Shown here: piece by piece, positions 60,689 to 64,000 of the stretch | Layout of the letters: the number at the start of each line of letters is the position of its first letter | Position numbering within the stretch: position 1 is the first letter of the stretch | From: Brachyspira pilosicoli | GTDB lineage: Bacteria > Spirochaetota > Brachyspiria > Brachyspirales > Brachyspiraceae | Direction of reading: 5' to 3' | DNA length: 64,000 nucleotides | Assembly: GCF_008016535.1 (NCBI RefSeq) | Contig: NZ_SAXY01000045.1 | Coordinates: forward strand, 1 to 64,000 | The notes under the pieces: model-generated | Database searches by the model: none | What the model was told of the DNA's origin: nothing | What the model saw: only the letters and a program-made list of their open reading frames with translations | Program-made: the position numbers and the translations under genes

Positions 60689-60716
60689 AATATAACATAT
60701 TAAAAAAAAATAGCAA
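60689..60716 (-). promoter_or_regulatory. Sigma-70 type promoter for tRNA-Ile/tRNA-Ala
   Basis: On the minus strand TTGCTA (60716-60711) and TATATT (60694-60689), 16-bp spacer, 25 bp before tRNA-Ile. The IS inserted 20 bp upstream of the -35, leaving this promoter whole. Confidence 0.5.
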
Positions 60717-60720
60717 GTTC

Positions 60721-60735
60721 TTTTTCTAAAATATT
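60721..60735 (+). repeat. 15-bp target-site duplication, left
   Basis: TTTTTCTAAAATATT directly abuts the left end of the IS and is identical to 61771-61785 at the right end. Confidence 0.85.
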
Positions 60736-61770
60736 TGTTTAGGAGTGTGAGATATTGGACATTTTTTAGTATAAAAAAAGCAGTATCCTTGTTATAATAT
60801 TTTGATATATAAAATAAATAAAGGATACTACTATGAAAAGAGATTATAGCACAGAATTTAAATTATTTATAGTGGATGAAGCATTAGAAACTAAAAATAT
60901 TAAAAGATTTTTAAAGATGGAAAGAATAAATAAATCCACTTTTTATACTTGGCTTAAGAAATATAAAGACACTGGAACTGTCGCTAATTTTAGTACTAAG
61001 CCAAAAACTTCTCCAAATATCTTTAATAATCAAAAAGCTATTAATTTAATTATTGAACTCTATACTAAAGAATATCGAGGTAAGCATTATATTAAAGCAT
61101 ATTTGAACCGTGAAGGCATTAATATAGGTGTTACAGCTATAGAGAATGTACTAAAAAGAAATAATCTTTGGAGATACAAAATAAAAAAGAAAAAGAAGCG
61201 ATATGATAAACGAAAATTTGTCTCTAAAATACAAAAAGAAGGCAAAATAGTTCAAATAGATACTAAATATATCAAATTAGGCAGAAAAAGAGTCTATCAG
61301 TTCACTGCTGTAGATTTAGCTACTCGTTATAGTTGGAGGCAAATCTATGAGGATAAAACACCTTATAGTGCTTTATCTTTCTTAAAATATGTCTTAAAAA
61401 CTTCACCTTTTAAGATACAAGCTATACAGACCGATAATGGTATGGAATATACTTATCGCTGTATTAATACTCCTAAAATCAATATTTTTGATGAATACTG
61501 CTTGAAAAATAAATTAGAGAGAAGATATATTCCAGTAGCAACACCAAGATACAATGGCGTAGTAGAAAGAGTACACGGCATAGACGAAAGAGAATTTTAT
61601 TCACGATTAAATAAAAATATCACAGTAGAATTATTGAGAGAAAAATTAAAAGAATATACACATTTTTATAACAATCAAAGATTGATTTCTTCGTTAGGTT
61701 ATATTACAATCAAAGAAAGAATCAAAAATATTATAGCAAGTAAAAGTACAATATCTATGGCTCCATGACA
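60736..61770 (+). mobile_element. Complete IS481-type insertion sequence (1035 bp)
   Basis: The element begins TGTTTAGGAG and ends CTCCATGACA. Its 24-bp ends are imperfect inverted repeats (16 of 24 match, including TGT, GGAG and AGATATTG). A 15-bp direct duplication flanks it. One gene fills it (60833-61768), and the stop codon lies in the right repeat. TGT ends, a single DDE transposase gene and a long duplication fit the IS481 family. It lies between the tRNA-Ile promoter and an aminotransferase gene, and a second copy starts the window in the same orientation. Confidence 0.9.
60833..61768 (+). CDS. IS481-type DDE transposase
   Basis: A 311-residue transposase. An N-terminal HTH (YSTEFKLFIVDEAL, NKSTFYTWLKKYKDTG) is followed by an integrase catalytic core with the DDE residues in IVQIDTKYIK, AIQTDNGMEYT and VERVHGIDE. 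The frame is open throughout with no frameshift, so this copy is probably active. GGATACTACT lies near the start; AAAGGA is about 9-10 nt before the ATG. Confidence 0.93.
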   Translation: MKRDYSTEFKLFIVDEALETKNIKRFLKMERINKSTFYTWLKKYKDTGTVANFSTKPKTSPNIFNNQKAINLIIELYTKEYRGKHYIKAYLNREGINIGVTAIENVLKRNNLWRYKIKKKKKRYDKRKFVSKIQKEGKIVQIDTKYIKLGRKRVYQFTAVDLATRYSWRQIYEDKTPYSALSFLKYVLKTSPFKIQAIQTDNGMEYTYRCINTPKINIFDEYCLKNKLERRYIPVATPRYNGVVERVHGIDEREFYSRLNKNITVELLREKLKEYTHFYNNQRLISSLGYITIKERIKNIIASKSTISMAP

Positions 61771-61785
61771 TTTTTCTAAAATATT
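61771..61785 (+). repeat. 15-bp target-site duplication, right
   Basis: Identical to 60721-60735 and directly abuts the right end of the IS. Confidence 0.85.
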
Positions 61786-61825
61786 TGCAAAAAAACTTAT
61801 ATAGTTATATTAAATGGAGAGATAT

Positions 61826-63022
61826 ATGAACTTTAAAATTTCTAAAATGATGGCTAAAAAAGACTTTCAAAAAGAGTTCTCTGATTTTATGTTAAAAGCT
61901 GTTTCTATTCCTAATGTTATTAGTTTTGCTGGAGGAATGCCTAACCCTATTTCGTTTCCAAATAAAGAATTAAAAAAAGCATACTCTTTTGTAATGGATA
62001 ATCATTATAAAACAGCATTACAATATGCAAATACTCAAGGTTATATTGAATTAAGAAAAATAATAGCACAAAGATATAAAACTAAAGAAAATATTAATTT
62101 AGAAGCTGATGATATATTAATAATTAATGGAGCACAGCAAGGTTTTGATATAATATCTGCTGTTGTGTTAAATGATAATGATAATGTTATAGTGGAAACT
62201 CCTACTTTTTTGGCAGCAATTCAAACATTCAATTTATACAATGCTAAAATACATAGCGTAGAAATAAACGATGAAGGAATTAATTTAGATGAATTAAAAA
62301 ACATACTAAAAAGATATAAATCAAAATTATTCTATACAATTCCAAACTTTCAAAACCCAACAGGTTTAACTTATAATAATTCAACAAGAAAAATAATAGC
62401 AGATATGATAAAAAAAACTAATACAATACTTATAGAAGATAATCCATACGGTGCTTTGAGATTTAAAGGAGAAAATCAAGAATCATTTTTTAACTTACTA
62501 AATGAACAAGTTATTTTGATGGGCTCTTTTTCAAAAACAATTTCACCTGGAATAAGAGTTGGCTGGATTGCCTCAAAAAATAAAGAGTTCATAAAAAAGG
62601 CTATAGAATACAAGCAAATACTTGATGTTCACACTAGTATGCCAGACCAAATGGCTATTGCTCAATATATAAATAATACTAACTTTGATAAACATATAGA
62701 AAAAATAAGAAAATTATATTATAAGCAGTGTAATGCTATGATAAATGCTATAGAAAAATATTTTCCAAAAGAAGTTAAATATACAAAACCAGAAGGGGGA
62801 ATGTTTATATGGGTAGAGCTTCCAAAGAATATTAAATCTGTAGAATTAGCAAATGAAACTATAAAAAGAAATGTGGCAATATCTCCGGGTGACCCTTTTT
62901 ATAATAAAAAAAGAAATGTAAGCACTTTTAGATTGAGTTATTCAAACTGTTCTGTAGAAAATATTGATAAGGGAATGAAGATAATAGGCGAAACTATAGA
63001 TAAAATGCTTAAATCAAAATAA
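61826..63022 (+). CDS. PLP aminotransferase, LysN/2-aminoadipate-type (class I fold)
   Basis: A protein of about 398 residues. It begins like the MocR/LysN group (FSDFMLKAVSIPNVISFAGGMPNP), with NGAQQGFDIISAVVL, FYTIPNFQNPTGLTY, IEDNPYG, the PLP lysine in GSFSKTISPGIRVGWI, and FRLSYSN near the end. No N-terminal GntR domain is present. The substrate could be 2-aminoadipate or aromatic/branched amino acids. The ATG at 61826 is chosen because TGGAGAG (61815-61821) lies upstream; the ATG at 61814 overlaps that site. It starts 40 bp after the IS duplication, so the insertion may have separated it from its promoter. The aminopeptidase follows 24 bp downstream. Confidence 0.88.
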   Translation: MNFKISKMMAKKDFQKEFSDFMLKAVSIPNVISFAGGMPNPISFPNKELKKAYSFVMDNHYKTALQYANTQGYIELRKIIAQRYKTKENINLEADDILIINGAQQGFDIISAVVLNDNDNVIVETPTFLAAIQTFNLYNAKIHSVEINDEGINLDELKNILKRYKSKLFYTIPNFQNPTGLTYNNSTRKIIADMIKKTNTILIEDNPYGALRFKGENQESFFNLLNEQVILMGSFSKTISPGIRVGWIASKNKEFIKKAIEYKQILDVHTSMPDQMAIAQYINNTNFDKHIEKIRKLYYKQCNAMINAIEKYFPKEVKYTKPEGGMFIWVELPKNIKSVELANETIKRNVAISPGDPFYNKKRNVSTFRLSYSNCSVENIDKGMKIIGETIDKMLKSK

Positions 63023-63046
63023 ATTAATAATTAGGAGTAAATAAAA

Positions 63047-64000
63047 ATGAAAGATATAAGAATAGAAAAATTAGCTTACAATTTAGTAAACTATTCATGC
63101 AGATTAAAAAAAGGAGAAAATGTTTTAATAAAGGTTTATGGGGAAGGAGAAGAGAGAAGTTTAGTAATGGCTATAATACAAGAAGTTTATAAAGTAGGTG
63201 CTAATCCTTTTGTATGGAATCATGACCCACAAATTATGAGAGAGTTATTAAAAAAATGTAATGATGAACAAATAAAGACTTGGGCAGAATCTGATTTAAT
63301 GCTAATGAAAAAAATGGATGCATATATTGGTGTTTGGGGAGGCAATAATAATGCTGAAAACTCTTCAATTAAAGAAGAAAATTATAAAATATATGAGAAA
63401 CTTTATTTAGATCCAGTACATATGCATCAAAGGGTAAAAAACACAAAATGGGTTGTATTAAACTACCCTACTTCCTCTATGGCTCAGCAGGCTTCTATGA
63501 GTACAGATGAGTTTGAAGATTTTTATTTTGAGGTTTGCAATTTAGATTATTCAAAGATGGATAAGGCTATGGATAATTTAGTTAATCTTATGAATAAAAC
63601 TGACAAAGTAAAAATTGTAGGAGAAGGTACTAATTTAAAATTCTCTATAAAAGACATACCTGCAATAAAATGTGCTGGAATAATGAACATACCCGATGGT
63701 GAAGTATTTACCGCCCCTGTTAGAGATTCTGTTAATGGAGTTTTATCATATAATACTCCTTCATTATATAGTGATGGTTTCACTTACGAAAATATTAAAT
63801 TAGAGTTCAAAAATGGAAAAATAGTAAATGCATCTGCAAATGATAATGAAAGAATAAATAAAATATTTGACACAGATGAAGGAGCTAGATATATAGGCGA
63901 GTTTGCTATTGGAGTTAATCCTTATATAACTAAACCTATGAAAGATACTTTGTTTGATGAAAAGATTATGGGAAGCTTCCATTTTACTCCTGGTGCTTGT
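63047..64000 (+). CDS. Aminopeptidase, family M29 (N-terminal part, cut by window end)
   Basis: The first 318 codons of a thermophilic-aminopeptidase family (M29) enzyme: LAYNLVNYSCRLKKGENVLIKVYGEGE, VGANPFVWNHDPQIMRELL, VVLNYPTSSMAQQASMS, VGEGTNLKFSI, NIPDGEVFTAPVRDSVNG with a metal-binding Glu, and EGARYIGEFAIGVN with another. The remaining metal ligands (His, Asp) lie beyond the window. Known role: broad metal-dependent release of N-terminal residues in the cytoplasm. AGGAG (63033-63037) is 9 nt upstream. It is in an operon with the aminotransferase. Confidence 0.93.
   Translation, partial: MKDIRIEKLAYNLVNYSCRLKKGENVLIKVYGEGEERSLVMAIIQEVYKVGANPFVWNHDPQIMRELLKKCNDEQIKTWAESDLMLMKKMDAYIGVWGGNNNAENSSIKEENYKIYEKLYLDPVHMHQRVKNTKWVVLNYPTSSMAQQASMSTDEFEDFYFEVCNLDYSKMDKAMDNLVNLMNKTDKVKIVGEGTNLKFSIKDIPAIKCAGIMNIPDGEVFTAPVRDSVNGVLSYNTPSLYSDGFTYENIKLEFKNGKIVNASANDNERINKIFDTDEGARYIGEFAIGVNPYITKPMKDTLFDEKIMGSFHFTPGAC

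Noticed and set aside
61765-61793. Hybrid promoter made from the IS right end reading into the aminotransferase
   Set aside because: ATGACA at the IS end could serve as a -35, but no acceptable -10 lies 16-18 bp downstream.
1-64000. CRISPR array, prophage or classical defence island
   Set aside because: No regularly spaced direct repeats, cas genes, phage structural genes or restriction genes were seen; the only array is the gapless heptamer repeat.

Overview
The window is 64 kb of a strongly AT-rich bacterial chromosome. The gene content points to the spirochaete genus Brachyspira: a diderm gene set (LptA/LptC/KdsC, YidC with a periplasmic domain), many lipoproteins, dCache chemoreceptors, codons ending in A or T, and short GC-rich intergenic repeats standing out from AT-rich DNA. 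The genus is inferred from gene style, not from a marker-gene search. I do not assign a species.

Layout. 1-204 is the 3' end of an IS481-type element; a complete second copy lies at 60736-61770 in the same orientation. 0.2-6 kb carries a DUF368 membrane protein, a lipoprotein behind a consensus promoter and a 10-copy heptamer array, a collapsed RND efflux-pump remnant, a tyrosine recombinase, a membrane-anchored SurA/PpiD-like foldase and an unknown gene. 6-16.6 kb holds a DinG helicase fused to a RadC-type JAMM domain, an M19 dipeptidase, tsaE/BatD-like/mnmE, a YggS-family PLP protein, an MtnA-like isomerase, an RluA-type synthase and tRNA-Phe. 17-20.4 kb is the conserved rpmH-rnpA-yidD-yidC-jag block. 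20.5-36.5 kb carries lipoproteins, a GerMN protein, an oligopeptide-binding protein, a META-domain pair, a methyltransferase, mnmH, a chemoreceptor, tsaB, a sodium-coupled transporter, an ArsR/P-type ATPase pair and an MscS channel.

36.5-50 kb contains a broken chemoreceptor, a DUF4384 protein, parB-GNAT-parA, an outer-membrane barrel candidate, a phosphohexomutase, a soluble-type lytic transglycosylase, and kdsC-lptC-lptA directly behind tRNA-Ser and tRNA-Arg. 50-60 kb has an unaccompanied trpB, a MATE transporter, nhaC with a Cys/Met-type PLP enzyme, and a complete xylose module (xylA, ROK repressor, xylB) with visible operators. 60.4-64 kb holds a tRNA-Ile/tRNA-Ala unit with its own promoter and terminator, the intact IS with a 15-bp target duplication, a PLP aminotransferase and the start of an M29 aminopeptidase.

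How the genes work together. Translation and tRNA modification are heavily represented (rpmH, rnpA, mnmE, mnmH, tsaE, tsaB, five tRNAs). Envelope building is next (yidC/yidD/jag, kdsC/lptC/lptA, phosphohexomutase, transglycosylase, foldase, DUF368). rpmH-rnpA-yidC-jag, mnmE and parAB often sit near oriC, but dnaA and convincing DnaA boxes are not visible here. I found no CRISPR array, prophage or defence island. The most unusual items are the JAMM-DinG fusion, the RND gene apparently collapsed between its two homologous halves, the altered P-loop of MnmH, the promoter-plus-heptamer leader and the nested inverted-repeat intergenic region at 25.6-25.9 kb.
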